Shown: positions 39,562-53,592 of the stretch, piece by piece
How the letters are laid out: each line of letters begins with the position of its first letter
Numbering within the stretch: the first letter of the stretch is position 1
DNA from: Epiperipatus broadwayi
Taxonomy: Eukaryota > Onychophora > Udeonychophora > Euonychophora > Peripatidae
Assembly: GCA_028023455.1 (NCBI GenBank)
Contig: JAQFVV010006232.1
Span: forward strand, 1,415,928-1,479,927
Direction: 5' to 3'
DNA: 64,000 bases
Translations under genes and position numbers: made by a program
The notes under the pieces: model-generated
Seen by the model: the letters and a program-made list of their open reading frames with translations, nothing else
What the model was told of the DNA's origin: nothing
The model's database searches: none

Positions 39562-39972
39562 TTTACTAAAGCTGTAACCTTTAGAAATAAGCGTCTGAAA
39601 AATTCGAAGGTAGGGACCTCTACAGGTCTTAGCCACAAGCTTTCGTTAGGAAGAGGGAAACCCTTCTTTACTTCAACCTACTTTTATAGATTTCTTACTA
39701 TAAGATCGTTCCATTGACTCGTTGTAAATCGTAAGATTTCGCGAGTATTAATGTATAATAAGAATTGTGGATTTAATTAGTGAAGTATTGAATAGCTTCA
39801 CACTCTTAGATCTAACCACTTCAGCTTCGCCTATTCATATATAAAAGTAGGTTGAAGTAAAGAAGGGTTTCCCTCTTTTCTTCCTAACGAAAGCTTGTGG
39901 CTAAAACCTGTAGAGGTCCCTACCTTTGAATTTTTCAGATGCTTATTCCTAAAGGTTACAGCCTTAGTAAAT
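39562..39972. repeat. Fold-back element with about 128-bp arms and a 150-bp spacer
   Basis: The left arm (39562-39689) holds GTAACCTTTAGAAATAAGCG, TAGGGACCTCTACAGG and AAGCTTTCGTTAGGAAGAGG. The right arm (39840-39972) holds their reverse complements with a handful of substitutions and one 4-bp indel. The spacer is unrelated and carries no ORF. The 71-codon frame at 39423-39638 is arm sequence. High arm similarity suggests a recent origin or correction between arms. Confidence 0.8.
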
Positions 39973-40897
39973 ATTACTTAATATAATAATGTGCGTTTAA
40001 TACAATTTATAATTATAGGTATAGATGTGTAATATGTTTTCGAAAACGTCCACAGACGCATACATATTTATGTAAAATATAGAATGCTATTCTGTTATGA
40101 AAATATAGGATTATATAAAAGGTAAATAGGTTTTATTGAAATAGTTCACTGCACAGCAAATCCTTGCAAAAGCCCTAATAAAGAAACAGTGAAAAAAAAT
40201 ACTATTATTTGCCAGGTTTGTCAATTATTACTGAAAATTTAAGGGGCTTTCTATTCTTATTTTATCAATTAATCAAATATAATTATAAATCAGTTTATTC
40301 TAAAATATTAAATTGTTAATTGGATGGCTATAGAATGGCAGTCCATAAAAATTGTAAGCCAATTGGAATCTAAAACAAATCAAATTTTACTTGGCTACAA
40401 ATTTGATTTCAGGTCATAAGTATGAGAGATAAATATGTTTCCACTATACCATGAGATTACATATATATATATATTAAAGAGTCTTTATATAGACCAAAAA
40501 TAAAATATCTTTTAATTATCAGGATGTGAGTGTTTTGACCATCTGGTATTACTGTTTAATCTTGCAGCAAGAAATAGTTGGAAACTTATCTACAAAACAT
40601 TTTTAGAAGTCTATAATATTTTCTTTGATAAGTATTATGAATAATATTAAATATTACTACTAACTATTATAAAACAGTCATTTTCAGTTTTTGCACAACC
40701 ATTTTCAATTTGAAACCATTAAAATTTGGTAGAAATGAACAACATCATGTAATATCCCAAGATTCATGAATTTTAACTTTCATATGTTGTTATATAATTA
40801 AAGATTTCATATTATTTTTTAACAAAATTGACTCCTTGATTTTTTTTATTATAATTGATTTCTGCATAATTACTGTTTTCTAGGTCAATATGCTTTC
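39973..40897. other. AT-rich DNA without a recognised gene
   Basis: Nothing could be supported in this stretch. Confidence 0.5.
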
Positions 40898-41480
40898 CTG
40901 AAGGTTTGTGATGATGGTTTTCTAGTTGTATTTTTATATTGAACTATTTTGATCATCTAATAATATATGTATTGAATGTCTTTAGAAAAATTTAACTTTA
41001 TTTAAATATTTCAAATACATTCAACTGTTAGTAATAGCATAGCAAAAACAGGTTAGTATATGCACAACATTTTCAGAGGTATTAGACTCCTCTCTTCTTC
41101 ATGTGTTGTTGATCTGACCAGTAACAGAGATTTGAACCTGGGTCCTTAGATTCTTGATTTTTGAATTTTAAGATAACACTCTAACTAACTGAGCCATCCT
41201 TCCTATAGTAATTTCATATACTTATCAATGAGGTTCCTCCTGATTTCTCCACTTTTTCTTCAGAGCAAAGTTGATTAGTGGTTTCCATACATTATGTATA
41301 GTCATACTGGATTGGCTTATAGGATTTTTTGCCATTGATATCTGAGCAGCTTCTTTAAATTGTCTTCTTTTAGTTGAATGCATTTGGAATATTTAAATAA
41401 AGTTAAATTTTTCTAAAGACATTCAATACATATATTATTAGATGATGGAAATAGTCCAATATAAAAATACAACTAGAAAT
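40898..41480 (-). mobile_element. tRNA-derived SINE (minus strand) with an extra inverted tail
   Basis: On the minus strand a tRNA-like head has an A box GGATGGCTCAGTTAGTTAG (41180-41199) and B box CCCAGGTTCAAATCTC (41127-41142). The body has CATGAAGAAGAGAGG and GAAAATGTTGTGC, and the tail has TTTAAATAAAGTTAAA, ending near 40898 with ACAAACCTTCAG. To the right (41371-41473) the same tail recurs in plus orientation without a head. So the locus is an inverted SINE pair with most of one copy missing. A and B boxes are internal RNA polymerase III promoter elements, which is how such SINEs are transcribed. Confidence 0.82.
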
Positions 41481-42017
41481 AGGAAATGTTTTATTAATTG
41501 ACAAGTGTGAATATTAAAATTCATAATTTTTGGAATATCATATGATGGCATTTATTCCACTAAATTTAAAATGTTTTCACTTAAAAATGTTTTTCCCGAT
41601 AAAATTGTTATGCAAATAACTAAAAATACATCTCTGTTTTAAAGTGATTATGGTTCCCTGACTTCATTCAATCTATTGTTTTAATCTAGAGTGGATAAAA
41701 TTTGGAAAAGATTTTAAACTCCAAACAGGATTTTAATTTTTCATTCAGATAATTGATCCATAGTCAACTCAAATAGACTTCCAATTAATATTTAACTACT
41801 ATTAGTGCATGTTACAAATTACATTTGTTCTACAATGAGGTATAAGATAAATATTTGTGGTATAGATAAGTTTGAGTTGTTATCATATAAATTGCATTTA
41901 TGAACCATCTTGATTTATGAAACATAAAATATATTATTTACATAATAATGAAAAGCAATGAGTTTTGAAAATTAAAAAATGATTATTATTAATTTATTTC
42001 CCAAAATGGGTTATGCC

Positions 42018-42121
42018 TGCTTGTTTAAGAGGTTTATTTAAACTTATATGAAATTAAATATATGAGTCTCTTTGCTTGTTTAAGGGGTTTATTTAAACTC
42101 ACATGAAATTAAAAATATTAA
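42018..42121. repeat. Tandem duplication, two units of about 54 bp
   Basis: The block GCTTGTTTAAGAGGTTTATT is followed by AAACTTATATGAAATTAAA, and the pair recurs immediately as GCTTGTTTAAGGGGTTTATT and AAACTCACATGAAATTAAA. The copies differ at a few positions. Confidence 0.75.
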
Positions 42122-43790
42122 TCTGTTATACTCTAAGTGTCAATATTCTTGTTTATATTAAGATCTTATATGAAAGTAAAAGATGATATTTTTATTTATA
42201 GAGACTATCTTGACAACAGATTCAAGATTTATGGTGTAAATAAGCTTGAATATAGACAATCTTGGGCTGTTTTATATATTTATAATAACATATATATCAA
42301 TGTATATATGTAAATAAGGATAGTAATTCACCATCTCTTAGGCTGTGAATTAAAATCACTCTATATGTTGAACAAAAAATCAAGAATAAAATAAATCTAT
42401 CTACTTTCTGGTATTCTGATATTATAAGCATATTTTGGTCAAAAATTGTTGATAATTCAAAGTTAAATTAATATTTCAGTCAGATGAAATATGACATTTA
42501 ATAATTATTAAACTAATAGTTAATTATACAAGGCTGGGGACAATTTCTCTTTTAATATTTTGTTTACAATAAGATAAATTCTCTTTTTTAATACTTTGTA
42601 ATAATTAAATAAGATCTAATATATAAACATTAAATTTAACATAGTTCTATGTGTATATGTAAATAAAGGAAGTAAATTAACCACCCTCTGTTTATGAAAT
42701 AAAAGCACCGTTAATGTTAAACAAACGATCAAGAATAAAATGGCATCTGGCTAAAATATCAAATTTACTTTGAATTTCCAACAGTATTAGCAAAAGTACA
42801 CTTATAAACTTAAGAGCTTTAATGATGAGTGAATTCATTGTTCAACATTTAGAATACTTTTAATTCAGAGCATGAGGAAAAATAATTTATTCTTTTTATT
42901 TACTATATATATGCAATTTTATAATGCATCACATGCATAAATTTAATATTAATACAAATCTCATAAATGTAATTATTGGCAATTTGATTAAGAAAATTTT
43001 AAAGTCACCTCTTATTACCAATTATACTTTATTAAAACACCAATATTCATAGTCTAATAATATGAATATATTATTTATTAATGTTATATTTAATGGTAAA
43101 AATACATCCAAGGGAAAAGCAAGCATTGCTTCACTTCATTAATAAGCTCTACTGGAATATTAAATTATATTATCATTACATAACTTCATCTTAATATATT
43201 ATATGAATATTCAATACTGAAATAATATGCATTATTATAACACAGAATATTAAATTCAAATGATCATAGTCTAAAAAAATTATCCACCAATTAAAAATAA
43301 TTATATATTTCTATCTTAATTTGCATATGTATATTTAAGTCATTATATTTATTGGATTATATGCATCAGCATTTTTATCATGCAACATTGATTATATAAA
43401 GCTGACAATGAATTGTAAAAATTGCAAATTTTTAAAATATTTTTAATGATGATTTGATTGCTAATGTTTGTATTTATTCAGCAGTGTCTTTTTATAAAGA
43501 ATTTATTTATCAAATTTCTATCTTTCTTTCATTTATTGCTAAAAATGTCCTTACTTTTATTTCAGTGGTAACAGTATTATATTATTTTTAAAAATACTGC
43601 TTTTCTATTTCTGTTATTAAAAGGTGCACTAAAATTTATTATTTCTATCAAATTTTAATTTCTTCTTAGATTTACTTGTTATATGCATAGATGATCCTCA
43701 AAGTATTTTTTTTAAATATGCATAGAATTTCAATAACCTATAAATTAAAATAATATATATGTAAATTTAAAATATGCTTTTAATCACATA

Positions 43791-43982
43791 AAATGCACTA
43801 AAAATTAAATTTTTGTCAGTTTTTATAACATTCTTGATATTATCTGATAAAATAAAAGCATTCATGTTTAGAAATATTTTTGGACTGTTTCTAAACATAA
43901 GTGCTGCATATTTTTATTTTGGTTGCATAATATCGAGAATATTATAAAAACTGACTTTTTTTTTTTACTTTTAAGTGCATTT
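43791..43982. repeat. Near-continuous hairpin (about 190 bp)
   Basis: The left arm has AAATGCACTAAAA, GTCAGTTTTTATAACATTCT and CATGTTTAGAAA; the right arm has TTTCTAAACATAAGTG, AGAATATTATAAAAACTGAC and TTTTAAGTGCATTT. The loop is about 12 bases near 43880. It is probably a MITE; no clear target duplication. Confidence 0.7.
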
Positions 43983-44925
43983 CTGTAAGTGAAAGTGTTT
44001 TCTTAAAAAAAAAAAATACATATTTTTTGAATTTTTATTTTTTATTTATATGATACTTTTTGAAACTAGAGAACAAAATAAAAAATTATTAACAAATATA
44101 AATTTATTATTAATACCAAGATAACTTTTTCATTGTATCTATTTAATAAACAAATATAAACCCTTTTGATCACAGGATTAAAATTAATAAAAAATAACTA
44201 TAATTTAAAGAATAAAATAATTTTCTTACAATTCATAAACTTAAGGTGGCATGTTTTTTGTCATAGTTTAGCTGGCCATTGTTGAGCCATATTATGTCAC
44301 ATTTAAAGACCCCATAATGACAGAGAAAAAATTATGAAGTCTCAACAAAGCTTAGAATTTTATAAACAATATAGGATATGTATTTTTTTTTTAAATATTA
44401 TTTGTATTTATGTAAGAAGAGAAATATATAATGTAAGTGTGGTTTGTTAAAATGTCAATATTAAAGTTGTCTTTACTCCATGTAATTTTATTATGTAGAA
44501 TAGGAAATAGTATTTATTTTAATAATTTTTTGCTTTAATTTATTTATGGTTAATTTTTTTAGTAATATTATTAGATGGCAATACAATAAAGAATACTAAA
44601 TTCTATATAAAATTAAAAATTTTCCCTATTGTTTTATGTAAAATTATTTATAAATTCTAAAAAAAATCTATTGGAAATACATATGCATTCAAAATTTCAA
44701 CAAGATTGCAAATGGGAAGTGAATGCAAATTGAATTACAAAATTTCACAGCCAGACAAAAAACAGTCAGTTAAATAAAAACATATAATAAAATAATGAGG
44801 TAATTAAAATCTGCACTTTATTTTCAAAAATATTATTATATATTTATGTTTTTTCTAAATATAAAAATTTGTATTTTTTTTGCCATTGTTGTTGTTGTTA
44901 TTATTATTATTATTATTATTATTAA

Positions 44926-46005
44926 ATAACTGAAACACACAGGCTTATTACATACCTGTGTTTATATATGTAATATATAGGGTATATGAGCACAGACTTT
45001 CACATGACCCACCACTCTCCACACTATCTCATAACACTGATACACTTGAACACATATATGTTGAAAAAATAAATAATCACCAATATACATATTTCATGCT
45101 AGCCAGCAATCATCAGTTGGTCCAGATTACCATCTCTACACACATATGCTATAAGTGCTCAGATATATATTAAGATAGCCAAATCTTCATACTTTAATGG
45201 ACAGGTTTCAATTTACTCCACCCTCCAACTCTTCAAGCATCCATCCAATTGAAAATCTGATGATGAAACACTCAAAGGCCACCCTGAGGCCGAGATTCTT
45301 GTCACACCCATGTTGACCTAAGGCCAATCTGACACCTCATGTACAGGACATAATCCATTTAATACATATACAAGGGATGGAAAAACATCTCTATTATGAA
45401 ATAACTGAAACACACAGGCTTATTACATACCTGAGTTTATATATGTAATATATAGGGTATATGAGCACAGACTTTCACATGACCCACCACTCTCCACACT
45501 ATCTCATAACACTGATTCACTTGAACACATATACCCTATATATTACATATATAAGCACAGGTATGTAATAAGCCTGTGTGTTTCAGTTATTTCATAATAG
45601 AGATGTCTGCCCATCCCTTGTATATGTATTAAATGGATTATGTCCTGTACATGAGGAGTCAGATTGGCCTTAGGTCAACATGACAAGAATCTCGGCCTCA
45701 GGGTCGCCTTTGAGTGTTCCATCAACAGATTTTCAATTGGATGGACGGTTGAAGAGTTGGAGTGTGGAGTAGATTCAAGCCTGTCCATTAAAGTATGAAG
45801 ATTTGGCTATCTTAATATATATCTGAGCACTTATAGCATATGTGTGTTGAGATGGTAATCTGGACCAACTGATGATTGCTGGTTTAGCATGAAATATGTA
45901 TATTGGTGATTATTTATCTTTTCAACATATATGTGTTCAAGGGTATAGTGTTATGAGATAATGTGGAGAGTGGTGGGTCATGTGAAAGTCTGTGCTCATA
46001 TACCC
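44926..46005. repeat. Palindrome built as H-X-H then inverted H'-X'-H' (about 1.08 kb)
   Basis: H (about 130 bp) occurs at 44926-45058 and again, same direction and nearly identical, at 45401-45533. The 340-bp X between them contains AATAATCACCAATATACAT, CATCAGTTGGTCCAGATTA and ATTAAGATAGCCAAATCTTC. From about 45534 the sequence runs in reverse complement: partial H', X' (45591-45930) and H' cut off at 46005 by a TTA array. The reverse strand of H has a tRNA-like stretch (GTATCAGTGTTATGAGATAG) with a weak second box. The left end also abuts a TTA microsatellite. No coding capacity. Confidence 0.8.
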
Positions 46006-46600
<595 letters not shown>

Positions 46601-46654
46601 GTTACAAATATTCAATTATATATATATTAATTCTAATGTTTTCACGGATAAAAG

Positions 46655-46735
46655 ATGTCATAGTTTATTACTATTTGATATTCCGTGTAGTGAAAAAGCT
46701 ACGGAATATCCCGCAAATAGTAATAATAATGACAT
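46655..46735. repeat. Hairpin with about 36-bp arms
   Basis: ATGTCATAGTTTATTACTAT and TATTCCGTGTAG are mirrored by CTACGGAATAT and ATAGTAATAATAATGACAT around an 8-base loop. The stem is imperfect. Its role is unknown; a MITE end or short satellite is possible. Confidence 0.65.
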
Positions 46736-48779
46736 ATATATATATATGGTTTAGAATCTAACCAGTAATTATCATAGTTTATCTTTTAATTTTTGTCTAT
46801 ATTTCCAGCTTTTTTCATTTAGGTACTTTGGAATGTGTATTGAAGCTATATATATGCATACATATATATACTTCATTTTCGCATATAAAAAGTTACATAC
46901 AAAATTTATGTTCTAAAATGCTAATATTTTTTATAAATAAAAATTAAATGTATATTTTAGATGCATAGTTAGAGATATATAGTATAATTAACTATAAAGT
47001 TAGTTTGTCTTGAATACAAATTATGTTTCTAAAATATAAAAAGATAAATGATGCTATATTTAATTTAAAAGTAGTTTAAAAGAAAAAGATGTTTGTATTT
47101 TTTTAACAATAAAAAAAAGGTGGAAATGACACTCAGAAAAAAGTAATTAAAATCATTGTAAAAGATTACTACATTAAAATTTAGGGAATAAATAATTAAG
47201 ATAATTTAATGAAAACGGCTGTTATACTCACTCAAAAATATGAGTTTGGAAATATGGTGTTGAACAAATAAATTTCAGACCTCAGTGAAAGTAATGGAAT
47301 TATCTATCCCAATATATCAAAGGATTCATATGGCAAAATCAATCCAAATTTTACTGATAAATCAAATAAATTGTGCTGGAAATTAAATTATATTCATGAT
47401 ATATTGTTCTATTATTCTATCTTGATCCTGCCAGTAGATATTATTCTTCCAGTGATTATCATTCAGCCATTGTTATTATTCTGCTTTAAAGTCCCATCTG
47501 ATAGTTCCAGCAAGCCTACCTTGCAAGAGTAGAGAAGTGTATATCTGCCTTGTTCTGTCAACCCATCAGAGGGCAGATCAGAAAACCATTGCGAATCCTG
47601 AAAGTGAAGCCTTCTGTATATGAAGAACCATCCAAACATATGTTGTCTCTAGATCCACTTTAGGATAGGAAAAGTCTGATGTCCAGTACTACAGAAAAAA
47701 CCAGCTGCCAATCCAAGATCTAATTAATATCTATGCTTCCAAAATGAATGTGAAATAGTGTTTTAAACCTTCATTTACCATAGCTATGATTTTAATAATC
47801 ATCTCCATCAATATCTAAGGATTGAACCTAAACCCTTACACATGAAATAAGTATAAACTTTAAACTATTTTTTTAGTTAATTATTGTATCCTATCTAATA
47901 AAATATTTTAATGAATAATTTTTTACTTAATCTGTTTACAAGCAGGTAAGACAATTTTGTTTTATTTAAATATCACTCCACAATTTAATCAGTGCTAATT
48001 GTAATAAATCAGTTTATAAAAGACAATTGCCTTATAATTACAGTCTCTTATAATCTTATTAAAAGGTATGTATTATTTAGATCATTATTACCATTTTATT
48101 TAATAATATTTTAACTTATTAAACCTATAAATTATGAGTGGAGGACAGCATATGTCTGGTATCCATCATTTTGGGTTATGAGTTACATCTGATTCTCATT
48201 CTTATGTACCACATTAGAATTAGATGACTGTAACATCATTTGTGGCTGTTGTCCCTTACAATCATTATCTTGTTCAAACAAGAATGTGCAGTACATATTC
48301 AATTCCTACCACATGCCATCTATTTTACTTTTATACATGTTTACTATGTATATGCAACTGCCAGTCACTGTATTCTATACATACAATAGATGTTTGATTC
48401 CTACCACAAGCGTACAATTATCACATATATTTGTTCTTATATAGATACCATTGTAGTACAGATGCATTTTCCTATATTTTAGAATTATTTTATTTATTGC
48501 ATACTAATATCATAACCTGTAATTGATCACAACAGTTAAGTAATTAGATCAGCCTTAGTTTATAAGTTCGTATCAATTAGCATTAGAGCAGTGCATTTAA
48601 GAATAGAGAGTAATTATGTATCTACATAGTAGATTGGAATTCATTCATTCAATTAACATTAATAGTATTCTAAAATAATATCAATTGTTTTAAACCTTTA
48701 TACCATTGTATACTATATCAGTGCATACTAAAATTAATCTAAGAAAATTTGGAAAGGTTTATTTATCAAAAGTGAATTT
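46736..48779. other. AT-rich DNA with a less AT-rich island at 47.4-47.8 kb; nothing recognised
   Basis: The stretch 47400-47760 (for example CAGCAAGCCTACCTTGCAAG, CCCATCAGAGGGCAGATCAG) has a composition unlike its flanks, as retroelement or exon fragments do. I could not match it in any frame to a family. Confidence 0.45.
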
Positions 48780-49818
48780 TTGAAATACAGGCACTCTTCA
48801 CATATCTGAAGACTAATTGTAAATATAAGGATTTGAACTCAGACTTTCAGGCACCTTTCAACTATCCATACTATCTTATACTACTGATACACATGACCAC
48901 ATACATGCAGAAAAGATAAATAATCACCAATATGAATATTTCATGCTAAACCAGCACTCATCAGTTGGTCCAGATTATCATCTCCTATGTATATATATCA
49001 GTGCTCAGTATATATTAAGATAGCAAATCTTCATACTTTAATGAACATGCTTCAGTCCACTCCAACCACCAACTCTTCAGCCATCCATACCATTGAAAAT
49101 CTGATTATAGAAAGCCCAAATCCTATGCTAATGCCATTATTATTGACAGGTTCATGTTGACCTCATGTCATTCTGACTCCTCATGTATAGGATCTTATCC
49201 ATTTAAATACATAAAAGAGGAATGGGCATGATGCAGGATTAATATGTAAATATTTGAAATACGGGCACTCTTCACATACCTGGAGCCTAATATAAATATA
49301 GGGAATTTGAACTCAGACTTCCAAGCACCCTTCAACTATCCATACTAAGGGTTGTTGAAGGTCTGAGTTCAAATTCCCTATATTTACAATTAGGTTCCAG
49401 GTATGTGAAGAGTGCCTATATTTTAAATATTTACACATTAAGCCTACATCATGCCTACCCCTCTTCTATGTATTTAAGTGGATAAGGTCCTATACAGGAG
49501 AGGTCAGAATAACTTGAGATCAACATGAGTATGGTAATAATATTGGCATCAGCATGGGATTTGGGTTTTCCATCATCAGATTTTCAATAGTATGGATGGC
49601 TGAAGAGTTGGAGGTTGGAGTGGATTGAAGCCTGTCCATTAAAGTATGAAGATTTGCTATCTTAATATAAACTGATCACTGATTATATATATATATATAT
49701 ATGTGATAATAATCTGGACCAATTGATGAGTTCTGGTTTAGCATGAAATACAGATTTATCTTTTCTACATGTATTTGGTCATGTGTCTCAGTGGTATGAG
49801 ATAATATGGATAGTTGAA
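48780..49818. repeat. Second H-X-H / inverted H'-X'-H' palindrome (about 1.04 kb)
   Basis: H occurs at 48780-48903 and again in the same direction at 49254-49347. X between them has AATAATCACCAATATGAAT, CATCAGTTGGTCCAGATTAT and ATTAAGATAGCAAATCTTC, the same X as at 45 kb. The mirror starts near 49348. H differs from the 45-kb H but is also tRNA-like on its reverse strand: an A-box-like GTCTCAGTGGTATGAGATAA and a B-box-like GTCTGAGTTCAAATTCCC. A TA-repeat expansion (49685-49702) interrupts X'. Confidence 0.8.
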
Positions 49819-50094
49819 GAATATTTAAAAAGTGAATTGAAAAATTAATTTACACATGTATATGTTTTGTGTTGTATATACACTAATAAATAGAGTTGTC
49901 TTATTATTTTTGGCATTTTGTAATCTTTATTTGCAATAAACAACTTAGGTAATTAGTTGAGAGTCTCTTGTTTTCTTCCTGATCTTAGAAGTCTGTAAAA
50001 AGAAAAAGTTGATATTCTGTAATATCAGAATGTGGAATGCACATGTGAACTGCCTTTGGGTGATTGGCAAGTGGGTTGTGGAATTCTGAGTTAC

Positions 50095-50142
<48 letters not shown>

Positions 50143-51239
50143 TGTGTGTGTGTGTCAGAACTTAACAATTGCAACATAGGGCAGGAAGAATTACCCACAT
50201 ATCTCTGAGATATATATATTATAATCTGTATATCCCTGACCACACAACCTGGAGATATATAATATATTTTTATAAGATAGTTGTATTGTTCATACATATA
50301 GATTTGAATGGAAAAAAAGTTTAAATAAAGTAAGATAATTTTTGTTTTGTTAAAATAAATTAGGCAGGTATAGAAGGGGGAGAATTTTTGAAGTAGTTAC
50401 CGTATTCATTATATTTTATATTTCTTTTACTATGCTAAATATAATTTAAAAATAGAATTTAAATCCATATTCCACAAGGTGTATTTTTAATAATTTACAT
50501 TTTTAGAAGACACAAATTACATTAGGTGTTCTGATGAACTAGAAATTTAACATTTAAAAAATCAAGCATAAAAATAAAAGAATTTAAAAAGAACTAACAA
50601 TTTGAACAAAAGTGGAAAAAGAAGTTGTGAAAACAGGATTGGAAATGTATGAAGTATAAAAAAAATTATTTAACGAGTATCTATAGTATTTTAACACTAG
50701 GGTTGCTGATTTATATGATTGTTTGATATGTTATTTGGTTTGCTGTTTATGATGATCTTAAATCTATTATTGCTCTGACATCTTATGATCTCCCAAGTAA
50801 TACATTTAATTATTTTTTGGAATATATATCCATTGAACTAGCAAGTTAAGCATATGGAAAGTAACAAAGTTTTTAAAAAGTATTCAATAGCAAATTTGAA
50901 CATGGGTTTGATTAGAGAACTGATCTCATCACATTATGAAGGAAATTTTTAAAACATTTTAAAAGGACACTATATCAATCATTACAATAAAAATATATCT
51001 GATGTTATAATATAATACATAACTGGAATTAGAAAAGGAATTGATGTATTTCAACAAGAAATTTTGCTGTACAAAAAATCCAAAAGCAGTGTGCAAAATG
51101 TTATATAATCAGTTGTCTTACTTTTTATATGGGCTTATTTTATATATTATGGGCTTTCATATTTAGGTAAATCTTTTCTCTTTTGTTTTGGAATTATGAT
51201 CACCATATTTTATTTGAGATTGCTAAGAAATTGGAAATA
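49819..51239. other. AT-rich DNA with compound microsatellite
   Basis: No gene. A compound TA/TG/GA microsatellite is listed at 50094-50156. The 67-codon frame over it is a repeat artefact. Confidence 0.55.
50094..50156. repeat. Compound (TA)n(TG)n(GA)n(TG)n microsatellite
   Basis: About nine TA units, then TG units, about nine GA units and TG units again. Confidence 0.95.
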
Positions 51240-52438
51240 CACCTGGGTCTCTTTTTACGTGGACTTATTTAACACGATTTTGAAGTTACGCAATTCGTGT
51301 TTCACCGGAAATCGACCTCCAATAATGCGCTATTTCTTTAAATAATAAATTTCACATACTTACGTTATATTGAAAGTAATAGCACATTATTGGAATTCTA
51401 CTTTCATCTTAGTAATTTCAATATTTTCAGTGCTTTATAATAGTAAGATTTTATGCAATAATGAAATTAAAATAATGATTTCCACATTTTATTTATACAC
51501 ACATTAAATTTTACAAGATTATAATGTAAATTTGTTCAAACATTGTGCGTGTTAATTTTGCATTTTAAATCACATTCTGTTTTTGCTTTTTAAAAAAGAA
51601 TGTAATCAATTATTAATCATTTAGTGTCCACAAGTTTATTTTTAAAAGGTCAGTAATAGCAGTGGGCACAATTAAAAATTAAAATCTGATTTTTAATTGT
51701 AATTAACAATTTAAAAATTACTTACGGGCGACTTGAAATTAATGTGATGTAAAACGAAATTTGATTTTTAAACAGAATTAAAAATTAAAGACAAAAATAA
51801 GAATTTAATTTTTAGTTGTTAGTTTTAATTAAAATTTTCCCAGCAGTGGTGAATAAATGTCTTTTTATTATCATAAGTCTAAGTTCATAAACAATTAATA
51901 AAATCATCGTCAACAGAAAACCATTAACACAACATGAGAGTGAACTTGGCGCTAGTTGTATTTCCTCTTGTGAGAATAATTGCTGAGATATTCTTGACTT
52001 CATTTAAGGAAAAGCCAAATACATCACATCACATCACATGAGAATCTGATTTTTTACTAGTTTGCAAATGAACGTGTTTTTGGGCAAATAGCAATAATAA
52101 TTAAAACATGTATAAAAAAATGTAAATTACTATACTGTAAATAATGCATAAAAATATATTATTTTGAATAAAACTAAATATTATAGTTAAAAAAAGTTTG
52201 TCTTGTATCAATTTTTTTTCAAATTTGAAATTTTTTATTAGTCATGTTTTATTTCCTTTTTTTTTTTTTGCACGAATTTTAAAGTAATTTTACGTTGGTG
52301 CTTTGCTTTTATGTGAATTTTGAAAAATCACAGACTGCATCCCCCCTTTTGCAATGTAAGTTACATCTATTTTTGCGCGATTTTGTTTGCGCGTGTTTTC
52401 TGAGGAACCTATCTATCGCGTAAAACGAGACCCAGGTG
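51240..52438. mobile_element. TA-flanked MITE, copy 3 (1199 bp), longest
   Basis: It begins CACCTGGGTCTCTTTTTACG and ends AAAACGAGACCCAGGTG, flanked by TA (51238-51239 and 52439-52440). Orientation is as copy 1. It includes the internal hairpin (near 51310-51400) and additional interior sequence lacking from copy 1, with a short TCACA repeat near 52022-52040. No transposase motif was recognised; the minus-strand 63-codon frame at 51812-52003 is not convincing. Its ends retain CG-containing sites mutated in the other copies, which suggests it is the least decayed. Confidence 0.9.
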
Positions 52439-52847
52439 TATTAACATTTTTATTAAAAAAACACACTATACATAAATATATCTTTAATTAATCTATGCTT
52501 ATGTAATATATTGCTTGTCTACTTGAAAAAAATCTTTTAATATTTGTTAACTTTAGCCAGTATTGATGTAAAAATTGTCAGAAACATGAAGTTATTAAAA
52601 GAGGAGGGAAAGAAACATTTAACTTTTTGCCTGGCAAAACAACCATATTGAATATTTAAAAAAATATGTTATGCCACAAATTTTATCATAACTAAAGTTT
52701 GTATTATTCAAAAATGACATAATATACATTGTTTTATACACAGAACATCAAGGAATGTAATTAAGCTGGAAAAATGTAGTCATTAATATTCAAAGTAATA
52801 AAAAAAGAATAAAAGCTAATATTTCTAATAATTATTTTCATATTTGT

Positions 52848-53592
52848 CTGAAGGTTTGTAATGATGGTATATTATAAGATGTAATATGTTGGACTATTTT
52901 CATCATTTATGAGTGAATGTTGAATGTATAGAAAATTTTAAACTTTATTTAAACTTTCCAAATACAAACAACTTGTTAGTAATAACACACAAATAGACAA
53001 TACAGGTTAGTAATTACACAATGTTTCAAGTAGTATTATTCTCCACTCTTCTTAAGGTGTTGCTGGCCTATATGCACAGTGACAATATTTGCTTAGAAGT
53101 TGAACTCACACCTTTAGATTCTTGTTTATCAAATTTAAGGCAACCGCTTTACCAACTAAGCTATTCTGTCAAATGCAACATATAGTAGAAATTTGATATA
53201 TTTATATATGAGGCTTGGTTCAAAAAATTGAAGGACTCAGGAAGATTTGAACCAAGCCTCATATATAAATATATCAAATTTCTACTATATGTTGCCTTTG
53301 ACAGAATAGCTCAGTTGATAGATCATTTGCCTTAAATTCGATATACAAGAATCTAAAGGTGTGAGTTCAACTTCTAAGTGAATATTGTCACTGTGCATAT
53401 AGTCCAGAAACACCTGAAGAAGAATGGAGAATAATACTACTCAAAACATTGTGTAATTACTGACCTGTATTGTCTATTTGTGTGTTATTACTAACAAGTT
53501 GTTTGTATTTGGAAAGTTTAAATAAAGTTTAAAATTTTCTATACATTCAACATTCACTCATAAATGATGGAAATATTCCAATATATCACATC
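52848..53592. mobile_element. Head-to-head inverted pair of tRNA-derived SINEs
   Basis: The right copy (plus strand) has an A box TAGCTCAGTTGATAGATC (53307-53324), B box GGTGTGAGTTCAACTTC (53359-53375), a body with CCTGAAGAAGAATGGAGA and AAAACATTGTGTAATTAC, and a tail AAGTTTAAATAAAGTTT. The left copy is its mirror image, with boxes near 53150-53169 and 53097-53115. The centre is near 53238. Both 5' ends carry the same 48-bp extension (AAGCCTCATATATAAATATA). The left tail is longer and ends, read outward, ACAAACCTTCAG, as does the SINE at 40.9 kb. The two loci are therefore one family with the same inverted layout. Confidence 0.87.

Larger units (their letters stand above)
41481..44924. other. 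AT-rich DNA; small repeats only
   Basis: No gene was recognised. It holds a tandem duplication (42018-42121), a pair of diverged direct repeats (about 42285-42405 and 42640-42745, sharing ATCAAGAATAAAAT) and a hairpin (43791-43982), the first and last listed separately. A TTG/TTA microsatellite occupies 44886-44924. Confidence 0.55.

Noticed and set aside
41127-41199. Functional tRNA gene with clear A and B boxes
   Set aside because: The cloverleaf is not convincing and the sequence continues into a SINE body and tail that recurs at 53 kb.
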